This document shows positions 25,922 to 35,370 of a DNA stretch of 64,000 nt, one piece after another. The stretch lies in assembly GCA_015067005.1 (NCBI GenBank), contig SVNH01000011.1, forward strand, positions 39,745-103,744. Reading direction: 5' to 3'. Under the pieces are notes generated by a model, which saw only the letters and a program-made list of their open reading frames with translations, did no database searches and was not told where the DNA came from. This DNA comes from Ruminococcus flavefaciens (lineage in GTDB: Bacteria; Bacillota; Clostridia; Oscillospirales; Ruminococcaceae). Each line of letters opens with the position of its first letter. Position 1 is the stretch's first letter. Both the position numbers and the translations under genes were made by a program.

Positions 25922-26650
25922 TTACGCCATTCTCGGACAGACATCCGAGGAATACTGAGTACCGATGATAGTCGGAAGAATCTCGTCCTTAGATCCCTGC
26001 TTGATAACTTTACCGTCAGCGATAACAACGATCTCATCGGCGATATTGAGGATCCTTTCCTGATGAGAGATAACGATGATGGTACGCTTTTTATCTGATT
26101 TACGCATATTCTCGAATATACGGATGAGGTTGTTGAAGCTCCAGAGGTCGATACCGGCTTCAGGCTCATCGAAAACAGCAAGCTTGATGTTGCGGGCGAG
26201 AACAGTAGCTATCTCTATGCGTTTGAGTTCGCCGCCTGAAAGTGAAGCGTTGACCTCGCGGTTGATATAGTCTTTAGCGCAAAGACCTACCTCAGAGAGG
26301 TAATCGCAGGCTTCGGAGTGAGAAAGTTCCTTGCCGGCAGCGATACGAAGAAGGTCGATAACGGTAAGACCTTTGAATCTTACAGGCTGCTGGAAAGCGA
26401 AACCGATGCCCATGCGAGCGCGTTCAGTGATGGATTTATCTGTAATATCAACGCCGTCGAAGATTATAGAACCGCTGGAGTTTTTGACAATACCGGCGAT
26501 TATCTTGGCAAGAGTTGATTTGCCGCCTCCGTTCGGACCGGTGATAACAATAAATTTATTATCATCAGCCTTGAGACTGATGTCGCGGATAATACCGATA
26601 TTTTCTCCGCTTTCATTCGCATTGAAAGTGATATTTTTCAATTCGAGCAT
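25922..26650 (-). CDS. sufC: SufC, ATPase of the Fe-S assembly complex
   Basis: The 242-residue ABC-type ATPase has Walker A TGPNGGGKST (about residue 40), ERARMGIGFAFQQP containing the Q-loop, the SufC-like signature LSGGELKRIEIATVLAR, Walker B LAVFDEPEAGIDLWSF and the switch His in VISHQERIL. The DEPEAGIDLWSF form is typical of SufC. It is the promoter-proximal gene of the sufCB operon and drives conformational changes in the scaffold for cluster assembly. Confidence 0.95.
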   Translation of the reverse strand: MLELKNITFNANESGENIGIIRDISLKADDNKFIVITGPNGGGKSTLAKIIAGIVKNSSGSIIFDGVDITDKSITERARMGIGFAFQQPVRFKGLTVIDLLRIAAGKELSHSEACDYLSEVGLCAKDYINREVNASLSGGELKRIEIATVLARNIKLAVFDEPEAGIDLWSFNNLIRIFENMRKSDKKRTIIVISHQERILNIADEIVVIADGKVIKQGSKDEILPTIIGTQYSSDVCPRMA

Positions 26651-27059
26651 TTAGACACCTCATTTCTTAAACACTAACATTATACAACATTTTACTGCAA
26701 AATGTCTGTTGCAAATGCAACAATTATATAATAGCACTGTATTTCGTATACGCAGACAGTTTTTTGGATCATGAGATAGACTTACTTGTAATTTTGAGCA
26801 GAAACTGATAGCGTATGTATCAAATTGTTGCATTAAACGCAATATTCGGGATTAGCGGCAAAGTTGTAAAAGAATAGATAATAAGTTAAAATATAAGTAA
26901 GTCAAAAGCGCCAAAATTTAGTCTGTTGATTTATATAAATGGTAAAAGTGTTTAAAAATGATTGACTATTAATGAGCAATATGGTAAAATATATGTAATG
27001 ATGGAATAGCTTTATTATATTTAGGATCGCTTTGTTTTTCCGGCAATGGGGTGATAATT
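26651..27059. other. Divergent intergenic region with an upstream palindrome
   Basis: Leftward, a TATAAT lies near 26674-26679, and about 30 bp upstream of it is the perfect palindrome GTTGCAAATGCAAC (26709-26722). A related GTTGCATTAAACGCAA is near 26826. Rightward, the promoter of the c-di-GMP gene is at 26962-26990. The palindrome could be an operator controlling sufCB. I see no gene here. Confidence 0.5.
26962..26990 (+). promoter_or_regulatory. Promoter of the PAS-GGDEF-EAL gene
   Basis: TTGACT (26962-26967) and TAAAAT (26985-26990), 17-bp spacer, 70 bp before the chosen start. Confidence 0.6.
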
Positions 27060-28709
27060 ATGGATAACAACAGAAGAGCTAAGCTTGATAGTTATTTCAA
27101 GGCTTTTTCAGTGCTTTCTGACGGAAATTATGTGTTTATATGCGATATGCAGGAAGATGTCTCACGCTGGTCCAAATCAGCTGTGGACTATTTCGATCTG
27201 CCTGATGAGTATATGCAAAACGCCGGAAGTATCTGGGAAGAGCATATCCATCCCGATGACAGGGAAAAATACAGGAGCGACATCGCTGCGCTGTTTGCAG
27301 GTTCAAGTGAAGGTCATGTGCTTCAGTATCGTGCAAGAGCCCGCGACGGCAATTACGTTGCGTGTACCTGCAAAGGCACTGTGCTGAAGAACGAAAATGG
27401 CGAACCTGAGTATTTCGGCGGTTCTATCAAGAATCATGGACTTCTCAGCTATATTGATACTGTTACAGGTCTGAGGAGTATGTACGGATTCCTTGATGAT
27501 GTAAAGAGCATCTGCTGGAATTATCAGGTAAGCAATATCATTCTGCTTGGTATCAGCAGCTTTTCGCAGATCAATGATATGTACGGATACAATTTCGGAA
27601 ACTCCGTTCTTCGTGAACTCGGAAACACGATAGTCAAGAATTTTGGCTCAAAGTGTTCATTTTACAGAATGGACGGTCCTAAGTTTGCCGTTATCACAAA
27701 TAAACTCAGTACGGATGAGCTTGATGAGATATACCGCGAATTCAAGATCTCTATCACGCAGAATTTCTATGTTGATGGAGAGAAGATAATTATTTCCATG
27801 AATGCCGGACTTGTCACTGTTGATAATTTTAGTCTTTCAAGCGATACGATAGTATCCTGCCTGAAATATGCTTACTATGAATCAAAGGAACGCAAGCTCG
27901 GAGAGATGTTCCGTTTCCAGAACAGGATAAATGATGATAATAAGCATTATATTGAGAAAATAAACATGATCCGCACTTCTGTCATTGAAGGATGCAAGGG
28001 CTTTTTCCTTTGCTATCAGCCGATAATCAATGCGGAGAACGAAGAACTTAAAGGAATGGAAGCGCTGCTCCGCTGGCATAATGATGAATACGGCATAGTG
28101 CCGCCGGATCAGTTCATACCTGTACTTGAACAGGATGCGCTTTTTCCTAAGCTTGGCAACTGGATACTGAAACAGGCTATGCTGGATGGAAAGGTCATTG
28201 TGGATAAGTATCCTGATTTTATAGTAAATGTCAATATATCGTATGCTCAGCTTCAGCATAAGCATTTTCTCACTAACTTGTTCCACCTTCTGAATGAAAC
28301 AGGTTTTCCTTCAAAGAATCTCTGCCTTGAATTGACGGAACGCTGCCGTCTGCTTGACATAGATATGCTGAAAAGTCTCTTCTCGAAGATAAAAATGGGC
28401 GGAATAAAGGTAGCTCTTGATGATTTTGGTACTGGCTTTTCGTCGATAGGAGTATTGCGTGTTCTTGACATTGATACGATCAAGGTCGACCGTGAATACG
28501 TAAAGAATATCGAACAGAGCGAAACTGACAAGAATACCGTTAAGTGCATCTCGAATCTTGCAGGGACATTTTCTGCCGATATATGCGTAGAAGGTGTTGA
28601 AACAAGCAATATGAGAGACATACTTAAAGGCTATGATGTTAGAAGCTATCAGGGCTACTACTACTCAAAGCCGATAAGGTTCGAGGATTTCAAAAAGAAA
28701 TATCTGTGA
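27060..28709 (+). CDS. PAS-GGDEF-EAL cyclic-di-GMP phosphodiesterase
   Basis: I start at the ATG at 27060, five bases after GGGGTGA; the GTG at 27051 lies within that ribosome binding site. The 549 residues carry a PAS domain (about 20-130), a GGDEF domain (about 145-290) and an EAL domain (about 305-545). The GGDEF motif is replaced by MDGPKF, so cyclase activity is unlikely; it may still bind GTP as a sensor. The EAL domain keeps EALLRWH, LELTER, DDFGTGFSS and VEGVE, so c-di-GMP hydrolysis is likely. There is no membrane segment. It probably links a cytoplasmic signal to c-di-GMP levels. Confidence 0.92.
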   Translation: MDNNRRAKLDSYFKAFSVLSDGNYVFICDMQEDVSRWSKSAVDYFDLPDEYMQNAGSIWEEHIHPDDREKYRSDIAALFAGSSEGHVLQYRARARDGNYVACTCKGTVLKNENGEPEYFGGSIKNHGLLSYIDTVTGLRSMYGFLDDVKSICWNYQVSNIILLGISSFSQINDMYGYNFGNSVLRELGNTIVKNFGSKCSFYRMDGPKFAVITNKLSTDELDEIYREFKISITQNFYVDGEKIIISMNAGLVTVDNFSLSSDTIVSCLKYAYYESKERKLGEMFRFQNRINDDNKHYIEKINMIRTSVIEGCKGFFLCYQPIINAENEELKGMEALLRWHNDEYGIVPPDQFIPVLEQDALFPKLGNWILKQAMLDGKVIVDKYPDFIVNVNISYAQLQHKHFLTNLFHLLNETGFPSKNLCLELTERCRLLDIDMLKSLFSKIKMGGIKVALDDFGTGFSSIGVLRVLDIDTIKVDREYVKNIEQSETDKNTVKCISNLAGTFSADICVEGVETSNMRDILKGYDVRSYQGYYYSKPIRFEDFKKKYL

Positions 28710-28715
28710 TAATAT

Positions 28716-28917
28716 GCGGACTGTGAAATAACAGTCCGCTCAACTTGTCGAAAAAGTCGAATTATACATAAAAAGCAGCATGGGCGGCGGAACGCCGCCC
28801 CTACATTTTGCCAAAATACCGTTGCTTCTTGTAGGGGCGACGTTCCGTCGCCCGCTGATAACAGAATCGAAATGTGGTTTATTGACAGACTGTGCGGACT
28901 GTGAATTAACAGTCCGC
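28716..28917. repeat. Duplicated hairpin flanking a REP/MITE-like palindromic element
   Basis: The hairpin GCGGACTGT-6-ACAGTCCGC occurs at 28716-28739 and again at 28894-28917, differing only in one loop base. Between them lies a palindromic element, 28782-28853: GGGCGGCG/CGCCGCCC, a spacer, then GGGCGACG/CGTCGCCC, with TGTAGGGGCG also able to pair with CGCCCCTACA across the spacer. This GC-rich palindrome resembles dispersed intergenic repeats of gut Firmicutes. The flanking duplication looks like a copied terminator or target region. Confidence 0.65.
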
Positions 28918-28989
28918 TAATAATATTGCCCTGAAATGGTCATAATAAATCATACAGCAATAAAAAATATTTAAAAAGGAGTATTAACA

Positions 28990-29535
28990 ATGGCTAACAG
29001 TAACAAATACGCAGGAACAAAGACCGAACAGAACCTGAGAGCAGCGTTCTCCGGCGAATCAGAGGCAAGAAACAAGTATACTTATTTTGCTTCAAAGGCT
29101 AAGAAGGAAGGCTTCGAGCAGATCGCAGCTTTGTTTCTGAAAACAGCTGAAAATGAAAAAGAACACGCAAAGATGTGGTTCAAAGAACTCAACGGTATCG
29201 GTAATACTGCCGAGAATCTCGGTTCAGCTGCTGATGGCGAAAACTATGAGTGGACTGATATGTATGAGGAATTCGCTAAAACTGCCGAGGAGGAGGGCTT
29301 CCCGGAGCTTGCTGCAAAATTCCGTATGGTAGGCGAGATCGAGAAGCACCACGAAGAGCGTTACAGGGCGCTTCTTAAAAACGTTGAGATGCAGGAAGTA
29401 TTCAGCAAGAGCGAAGTTAAGGTTTGGGAATGCCGTAACTGCGGTCATATCGTAGTTGGTACGGAAGCTCCGGAGGTATGTCCGGTATGCGCTCATCCTC
29501 AGGCTTATTTTGAGGTCCATGCTGAAAATTACTGA
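28990..29535 (+). CDS. rbr: Rubrerythrin
   Basis: The 181-residue protein follows AAAAGGAG. The four-helix diiron domain (about 8-140) has the EARNKYTYF and [10 protein letters not shown] ligand helices and later [11 protein letters not shown]. The C-terminal rubredoxin-like domain shows [10 protein letters not shown] and CPVCAHP. Rubrerythrins reduce hydrogen peroxide to water with electrons from rubredoxin or NADH oxidoreductases, protecting anaerobes. It stands alone between c-di-GMP and glycolysis genes. Confidence 0.97.
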   Translation: MANSNKYAGTKTEQNLRAAFSGESEARNKYTYFASKAKKEGFEQIAALFLKTAENEKEHAKMWFKELNGIGNTAENLGSAADGENYEWTDMYEEFAKTAEEEGFPELAAKFRMVGEIEKHHEERYRALLKNVEMQEVFSKSEVKVWECRNCGHIVVGTEAPEVCPVCAHPQAYFEVHAENY

Positions 29536-29627
29536 TAAATAACAGTATACGGGATCCTGAAGAAAATAAACTTTGGGATCCCTTAAAATAATTCAATAAT
29601 ATGTTAAGAAAGCTTGAATTTGTAAGC

Positions 29628-29656
29628 TTGACTTTATCTTGGATATGAAGTATAAT
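29628..29656 (+). promoter_or_regulatory. Promoter of the phosphofructokinase gene
   Basis: TTGACT (29628-29633) and TATAAT (29651-29656), 17-bp spacer, 38 bp before the ATG. Confidence 0.8.
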
Positions 29657-29693
29657 ATAATTCTAAGACATAAGAATTAGTGAGGGAAGTTAT

Positions 29694-30911
29694 ATGATGA
29701 ACATTGCAGTGGCACAGTCCGGCGGTCCGACTTGTGCGATAAATGCGTCACTTGTAGGAGTTTTCAAGGAATCTCTGAAGGAAACGAAAATTGATGCGAT
29801 ATTCGGCTCGATCAACGGCATCGAGGGAATTATCCAGAATCATCTTGTAGACATGAAGGCCATGATCAGAAGCAATGAGGATATTGAACTTCTTAAACAG
29901 ACTCCTTCAACGGTGCTTGGTTCATGCCGATATAAGCTTCCGGACTGGAAAGAGGACGATTCTGTTTACCAGAAGATAGTCAAGACTCTCAAACAGCGTC
30001 AGATAGGAGCATTCTTCTACATAGGCGGAAACGATTCGATGGACACCGTCAATAAGCTTTCTGAGTATTTCAAGGAGCAGGCACTTGACATACAAGTCAT
30101 AGGCATACCTAAGACTATCGACAATGACCTTTGTATAACAGATCATACTCCGGGCTTTGGTTCGGCTGCCAAGTATGTTGCAGCAACTCTCCGTGAGATA
30201 ACGCGCGATAGTACGGTATATAGCATACCTTCAGTAACGGTCGTAGAGATAATGGGACGTCATGCAGGCTGGCTCACAGCTTCGAGTGTAGTCCTTCACG
30301 CACTTGGTGAGACTGCCCCGCATCTTATATATGTGCCGGAGGTAAAGTTCTCGCTTGATAAGTTCCTCAAGGATGTGCGCCGTGAAATGGCTAAGCATAA
30401 AGCGGTGATAGTAGCGGTTTCCGAGGGTATCGAAGTACCTGAGGGCGTTCAGTCGGGAGTAGTTGATAATTTCGGACACAAGTATCTTTCCGGAATCGGA
30501 AAGTATCTTGAGGATACTATACGTCAGGAGATAGGCTGCAAGGTACGTTCTATCGAACTCAATGTAATGCAGAGATGCTCTTCACACATATGCTCGATGA
30601 CTGATATAAATGAATCGGAAAGTATCGGGGCAGCCGGTGTAAGATGTGCGCTTAACGGCGAAACAGGTAAGGTCATGGTATTCAGGAGAGTAAGTGAAAC
30701 TCCGTATATGACATCTATTGAAACTGCCGATGCTTCTGCGATCGCAAATAATGAAAAGTATCTTCCAGCTGATTATATAAATGCCGATGGCAATAATATT
30801 ACCGATGCCGCTATAAGCTATTTCCTGCCATTGATACAGGGCGAACCTGATCTCGTAATGGAAATGGGAGTTCCGAAGCACTTCACGCTTCAGGAATCGG
30901 TACTGAAATAA
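29694..30911 (+). CDS. Diphosphate-dependent 6-phosphofructokinase
   Basis: The 405-residue enzyme has the PFK motifs SGGPTCAINASL, FYIGGNDSMDT, GIPKTIDNDLCITDHTPGFG and EIMGRHAGWLTA. The Lys of PKTIDND and the Asn/Asp in GGNDS, where ATP enzymes have Gly, point to pyrophosphate as phosphoryl donor. PPi-PFK reversibly makes fructose 1,6-bisphosphate and is common in cellulolytic Ruminococcus, where it saves ATP. Starts at 29694 or 29697 (ATGATG) are both possible after GAGGGAAG. Confidence 0.93.
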   Translation: MMNIAVAQSGGPTCAINASLVGVFKESLKETKIDAIFGSINGIEGIIQNHLVDMKAMIRSNEDIELLKQTPSTVLGSCRYKLPDWKEDDSVYQKIVKTLKQRQIGAFFYIGGNDSMDTVNKLSEYFKEQALDIQVIGIPKTIDNDLCITDHTPGFGSAAKYVAATLREITRDSTVYSIPSVTVVEIMGRHAGWLTASSVVLHALGETAPHLIYVPEVKFSLDKFLKDVRREMAKHKAVIVAVSEGIEVPEGVQSGVVDNFGHKYLSGIGKYLEDTIRQEIGCKVRSIELNVMQRCSSHICSMTDINESESIGAAGVRCALNGETGKVMVFRRVSETPYMTSIETADASAIANNEKYLPADYINADGNNITDAAISYFLPLIQGEPDLVMEMGVPKHFTLQESVLK

Positions 30912-30926
30912 AATATTAATAAACGA

Positions 30927-30956
30927 GCCCACTCATCGGAATGAGTGGGCTGTATT
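30927..30956 (+). terminator. Terminator between convergent genes
   Basis: GCCCACTCAT (30927-30936) and ATGAGTGGGC (30941-30950) form a perfect 10-bp stem with loop CGGA, followed by TGTATTTTAT. It separates the PFK gene from the leftward GGDEF gene. Confidence 0.8.
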
Positions 30957-32087
30957 TTATGTTGCAGCTTCAGCACTGTGCCGAGCTCTTTTATTATTGT
31001 ACATATTATCGTCCATTTCTTTGAGAAATTGCTCCTTATCTCCGCCTGCTTTCATATAGCTTTCACCGAGAGAAAAGAGCAGTTTGTAGGGCTTGCGGTT
31101 ATTCTCGTTGAACTCTTTCTCATCCTTGCGGATGCTTTCGATTATTGACGAAATATCGCTTTCAGTACCTGAAGGAACGATGATAAGGAACTCGTCGCCT
31201 GCATATCGGATAGGTATAGCGTTTTCCGTTAAAGAAGACGTTATGATCTTTGCAGCTTCTATGAGCGCAGCATCGCCTTCGTTATGACCGTAGTTGTCGT
31301 TGATAGATTTGAAGTGATCCATATCAAGCATGATACCGCGGATACTCATATGTGAATAGTAAAGTATGTCCATTACATGAGTAAGATAATTGCGGTTGTA
31401 GAGCCTTGTAAGAGGATCGAGGTAGGAAAGCTCGTTCTGAAGTCCCATGTGAACACTTACAAGGCCTATCGCAACAGAACACCATGCAAGCGAGATGCCA
31501 TATACCAAAAACTGTGCAGTGGTACAGAAAATGATCGGAGTAAGGAACAGCCATACCGGCACGAATCCGGTTTTTCCGTATTTTCTGCGGTGACGTCTGC
31601 GGATAAAGATACTTGATATGAGATAGAAGTAAGTCACGAAGAAGTAGAAAGACGATACGGGCATTCTGTGGTAAACGTTATCGGAATCAATATCGAATAC
31701 AAAATGCCATTTCAGATTGACAACTATGCCGACAAGACCTATAACAGCAGGCAGACACAGCCATTTCAAGGTTTTCTTCATATGCCTCCGGCTTCTGTAA
31801 AGTCTTAGGTCAACATAAAGCGCCCACATCGTTGATACGATAATATTAGTGCAATACGTAAATGAATCGAAGAACCATGCTGACAAAGATGCGCCTTTGT
31901 ATTCCTGACCGTCAACCATGAATGACAGCATATCAGCTATACAGGAAAGAGCGGTCAGCGAGCACATAGCGGTAAAAAGCCTGTCACTGAGCTGCCGGCG
32001 CTGTATTACAAGGTAACTGCTCATCACAAGAACTCCGAGAATGAGCACACCCATAAGGTCGGTAATAATAATTGATTGAAGGTTCAC
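30957..32087 (-). CDS. Membrane-bound GGDEF diguanylate cyclase
   Basis: The 376-residue protein has seven or so predicted membrane helices (about 5-215; for example LMGVLILGVLVMSSYLVI and AVIGLVGIVVNL) followed by a GGDEF domain (about 220-370). The catalytic loop reads YAGDEF, an accepted active variant, and DPLTRLYNRNYL and MLDMDHFKSINDNYGHNEGD are conserved. It should synthesise c-di-GMP in response to a signal sensed by the membrane region, opposing the phosphodiesterase at 27060. Confidence 0.93.
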   Translation of the reverse strand: MNLQSIIITDLMGVLILGVLVMSSYLVIQRRQLSDRLFTAMCSLTALSCIADMLSFMVDGQEYKGASLSAWFFDSFTYCTNIIVSTMWALYVDLRLYRSRRHMKKTLKWLCLPAVIGLVGIVVNLKWHFVFDIDSDNVYHRMPVSSFYFFVTYFYLISSIFIRRRHRRKYGKTGFVPVWLFLTPIIFCTTAQFLVYGISLAWCSVAIGLVSVHMGLQNELSYLDPLTRLYNRNYLTHVMDILYYSHMSIRGIMLDMDHFKSINDNYGHNEGDAALIEAAKIITSSLTENAIPIRYAGDEFLIIVPSGTESDISSIIESIRKDEKEFNENNRKPYKLLFSLGESYMKAGGDKEQFLKEMDDNMYNNKRARHSAEAAT

Positions 32088-32198
32088 GTTACACCTCCGG
32101 ATACATTTTAATCATTATAGCACATCTGAATGTAAAATTCAAGAGCTGTTACAGATTTTTAAAGTATATGGGGATGCGGGTGAAAGAAGAATGCCGCT

Positions 32199-32885
32199 TC
32201 AGATACCATATTTTATGCGGATGCGTTCAAGCTTTTCTCCAAAAGGCTTAGCAAGCAATGAAAGAAAAAGCACATTTGAGATAACATATGAAGCTGTATA
32301 GGGTACAGCAGTTGCCAATGCAGAGAAGTACAGGTTAAGCTTAAATCCTTCTGCATACCACAGGACTGTCCATATATCCATGATAAATGAGTAGGCAAGT
32401 CCGGCGGCAGCACCGTAGACCAGAAGCAGTATCCTGTTCCTTTTTAGCGGATCTGCAAGCAATCCGGCAAACATACCTATCAAGCCCCATGCGAGCATCT
32501 GAAATGCGGTCCACGGACCTTGACCGAAGTAAAAGTTTGAGAGTATGGCAGTGACTGAGCCTACAAGGAAGCCAGCCTCGCCGCCGAGGTAGATACCGGA
32601 AATGATAGTGAGCGCGGAGATAGGCTTAAGGAACGGAATAAATCTTCCGGCGAAACAAAGGGCAGTCATTACGGAAACTATCACCATACGCCGTGTACCT
32701 GTTGAACGTTTTTCAAATCCGGCATAGAACAGCAGAAGCGACAGTACAGCAATTGCCAGTGAAATAATAATGTGACGTTTCCGGCTGAATGCAACTGAAC
32801 CGATGATAGTAAGAGCCGGTATGATTATGAACGGTATGGTAAAACGTATGGTATTCCGCAGATTACGGTTATGAATAACGATCAC
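32199..32885 (-). CDS. cbrT: ECF transporter S component, CbrT-like (cobalamin)
   Basis: A 228-residue membrane protein with about six helices. The stretch MTALCFAGRFIPFLKPISAL, then GIYLGGEAGFLVGSVTAILS and NFYFGQGPWTAFQML, matches the conserved core of the CbrT-type cobalamin S components. An N-terminal extension of about 70 residues carries two extra helices. Its ATG overlaps the stop of the fused ATPase gene by four bases. It binds the substrate within the membrane and delivers it to the shared T/A module. The cobalamin assignment is strengthened by the riboswitch-like leader and transcobalamin-like protein of the same operon. Confidence 0.85.
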   Translation of the reverse strand: MIVIHNRNLRNTIRFTIPFIIIPALTIIGSVAFSRKRHIIISLAIAVLSLLLFYAGFEKRSTGTRRMVIVSVMTALCFAGRFIPFLKPISALTIISGIYLGGEAGFLVGSVTAILSNFYFGQGPWTAFQMLAWGLIGMFAGLLADPLKRNRILLLVYGAAAGLAYSFIMDIWTVLWYAEGFKLNLYFSALATAVPYTASYVISNVLFLSLLAKPFGEKLERIRIKYGI

Positions 32886-34519
32886 GGCAGCGCCTCTTTT
32901 CTTCCGTTCATACGGCAGATCTTTACAGCATCGTCATGAGTTACAATATCGGAGTAGAAATCGCGTGTTATTCGGTTGACAGCAGTTGTGTAGAAATTGT
33001 TGTCCGAGAAGAAACGCTTCGATCTTTCGACAGAAACGACCTGTCCGCTGAAAAACATGGCACAGCGGTCTGCACATTCAGCGGCAAATTCCACATCATG
33101 CGTAACGACAGCTATCGTAACTCCGCTGTCTCTGAGATCGCGCAGTATAGCCGAAATTTTCAGCTTTGCAGCAGCGTCCATACCTTTTGTAGGTTCATCG
33201 AGCAGCAGAAGCTTCGGAGAAGCAGCGAGGACTTTTGCCAGTGCAACAAGCTGCTGTTCGCCGCCTGAGAGATCATACGGATGCTTGTCAAGAAGGTGAG
33301 TGATGTCGTATGGCAGGGCTGAAACATCCGTCCCGGAATCTTCAAGCTCCTCGCGGACTGTATTCCGCAGAAAGACAGTCTGCACATCCTGCGGAAGCAT
33401 AGCAAGGCACCCGCGGTAAAGTGAGCGGTTGCGGTAATCCTTCAGCTTTTTGCCGAATACCCTGATACTGCCGCAGTATGGCTTGATAAGACCGGCAGCA
33501 GCATTAAGTGTAGTAGTTTTGCCGGAACCGTTTCCGCCGAGGATGCAGAAGAGCTCGCCCTGATATATTTTCAGATCAAGACCTTTGAGAACGTCCTGTG
33601 AATTCTTGGAGTATCTGAAAAACACGCCTTTGAATTCAAGAGCAGTATCGCCGGAAAGTGTATTATCGGCATCAGGCAGTTCACGTATGTCATTTCTGAA
33701 AGCGGCTGAAATGTACTCTCTGCCCTGTCTTACAGTCAGCGGACAGCTGACGCTGCCGCCAAGCTCGGTATATAGCCTTGAAGCTGCTGGCATACCGTAG
33801 AGTATTTCCGGATGAGCTTTTAGTTCTGATATGGCAGCTTCCGGCGGAGCGTCAGCTATCAGAACACCTTTTTCGATCACAAGAAGCCTGTCACAGACCG
33901 GCACGATCTCTTCGAGGCGATGCTCGGCAATAAGTATCGTAAGTCCAAGATCGTGATTGAGTTTCCGGAGAGTTGCGATAAAATCAGATGCAGCTATCGG
34001 ATCAAGCTGAGCGGTCGGTTCATCGAGGATGAGGATCTCAGGCTTCATAACTAGTATCGCAGCGAGATTGAGCATTTGCTTCTGACCGCCTGAGAGTTCG
34101 CTGACATCTTTATCGTACCATTCACCGATGCCGAAATAGCTTGCCATTTCAGCAACTCTTCGTGCTGCTTCGGAAGCAGGAACACCGAGGTTTTCAAGTC
34201 CGAATGCGAGTTCGTGCCATACCTTGTCCGTTACGATCTGCTGTTCCGGACGCTGCATTACAAATCCTATTTTTGAAGCGGATTCTATATCTGATATTTC
34301 TGCTGTCGGTGTGCCGTTGAATAAGGCTTTTCCGGACGTTTCACCGTTTGGCATGAGTTCCTTTTTCAGCAGCCGCAGCAGTGTGGACTTGCCGCTTCCT
34401 GTCGCGCCGCATAAGACGCAGAATTCGCCCTTTCTGACAGCGAATGAGACGTTTTTTACAGCAGGTGAACTGCAAAGAGGATATGTAAAGCTCAGATCCT
34501 CGACATGAAGTATTTCCAT
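32882..34519 (-). CDS. Fused ECF transporter ATPase (two ABC domains)
   Basis: The 545 residues contain two complete ABC ATPase domains. Domain 1 (about 1-240) has CGATGSGKST, the signature LSGGQKQML and ILDEPTAQLD. Domain 2 (about 290-525) has LGGNGSGKTT, LSGGEQQLVAL and LLDEPTKGMD. This is the EcfA-EcfA' pair joined in one chain. It powers the T and S components encoded on either side, with which it overlaps by 28 and 4 bases. Confidence 0.93.
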   Translation of the reverse strand: MEILHVEDLSFTYPLCSSPAVKNVSFAVRKGEFCVLCGATGSGKSTLLRLLKKELMPNGETSGKALFNGTPTAEISDIESASKIGFVMQRPEQQIVTDKVWHELAFGLENLGVPASEAARRVAEMASYFGIGEWYDKDVSELSGGQKQMLNLAAILVMKPEILILDEPTAQLDPIAASDFIATLRKLNHDLGLTILIAEHRLEEIVPVCDRLLVIEKGVLIADAPPEAAISELKAHPEILYGMPAASRLYTELGGSVSCPLTVRQGREYISAAFRNDIRELPDADNTLSGDTALEFKGVFFRYSKNSQDVLKGLDLKIYQGELFCILGGNGSGKTTTLNAAAGLIKPYCGSIRVFGKKLKDYRNRSLYRGCLAMLPQDVQTVFLRNTVREELEDSGTDVSALPYDITHLLDKHPYDLSGGEQQLVALAKVLAASPKLLLLDEPTKGMDAAAKLKISAILRDLRDSGVTIAVVTHDVEFAAECADRCAMFFSGQVVSVERSKRFFSDNNFYTTAVNRITRDFYSDIVTHDDAVKICRMNGRKEALP

Positions 34520-35370
34520 TTTAAGCTCACCCCCGTTTCGATGATGACCGGCATAAATACCAGTACAGAATATGCAGATATACCGCAGATACCAAGAATA
34601 TCAGGCTTTGAATACTTTATAGCCGGATAGAAAGTGAATTCGAGTGAACCGCAGGAGAGAGCGGCACAGCAGACTGCAAAAAGTCCGGCAGTTATTATGA
34701 GGAATATAACATCGCTTCTGTGAAACCGGAATCTTCTGAACTGCGAACGTCTTGTGCAGCCGTAGCCTCTTGCGGACATACTATCCGCAGTTGTGATGCC
34801 GTTTTCGAGTGCCCATGTGATGAGGATAGAGAATATCCGCATTCTTGCGCGTATGTCGTCGATTATGTTGTCGTCCTTGAAAAGTCCCATAGCGGTCTGG
34901 GAGCTTTTTATCTTCTGCGACTGCTTGTTGAACAGCGGCACGAATCTCAGAGCCATAGAAATAATAAGTGAAAGCTTAGGAGAAAGCGAACCTGTTATGT
35001 AAAGCAGCTTGTCACTTGTCATTATCTGGGTAAATGACCTGAACCAGTAGAGCACACCGATTATCATTGAAGCTGAGTTAAGACCGTAAAGCAGAGCTTC
35101 AAGTGTCACAGGATTATCGTTCATGACGAAAAGCACGGTAATTCCGTTATGCGACATAAGAGGATTTGCAATAAGCAGTATCATGAACAGAATGAAGAAG
35201 AAAAGGTGAGATCTTGCGTGTGATCTGCCGTTTCTCACGATAAAGAACAGCACTCCGCCGAAAAGACTGAGAGCCATAACAGGCGGATACGAGGAAAACA
35301 TTGCGATTCCTGTAACGCAGAAAAAGTACAGAGCAGCAGCAAGGGGATTAAAGTCTGAGAAGCTTCTCAT
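34492..35370 (-). CDS. ecfT: ECF transporter T component (EcfT)
   Basis: The 292-residue membrane protein has about seven hydrophobic helices and the EcfT family sequence MSLRFVPLFNKQSQKI-like (ALRFVPLFNKQSQKIKSSQT) and SADSMSARGYGCTRRSQF. The two ARG-type coupling segments interact with the ATPases. Its start overlaps the upstream transcobalamin-like gene by four bases (ATGA). Confidence 0.93.
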   Translation of the reverse strand: MRSFSDFNPLAAALYFFCVTGIAMFSSYPPVMALSLFGGVLFFIVRNGRSHARSHLFFFILFMILLIANPLMSHNGITVLFVMNDNPVTLEALLYGLNSASMIIGVLYWFRSFTQIMTSDKLLYITGSLSPKLSLIISMALRFVPLFNKQSQKIKSSQTAMGLFKDDNIIDDIRARMRIFSILITWALENGITTADSMSARGYGCTRRSQFRRFRFHRSDVIFLIITAGLFAVCCAALSCGSLEFTFYPAIKYSKPDILGICGISAYSVLVFMPVIIETGVSLKWKYFMSRI

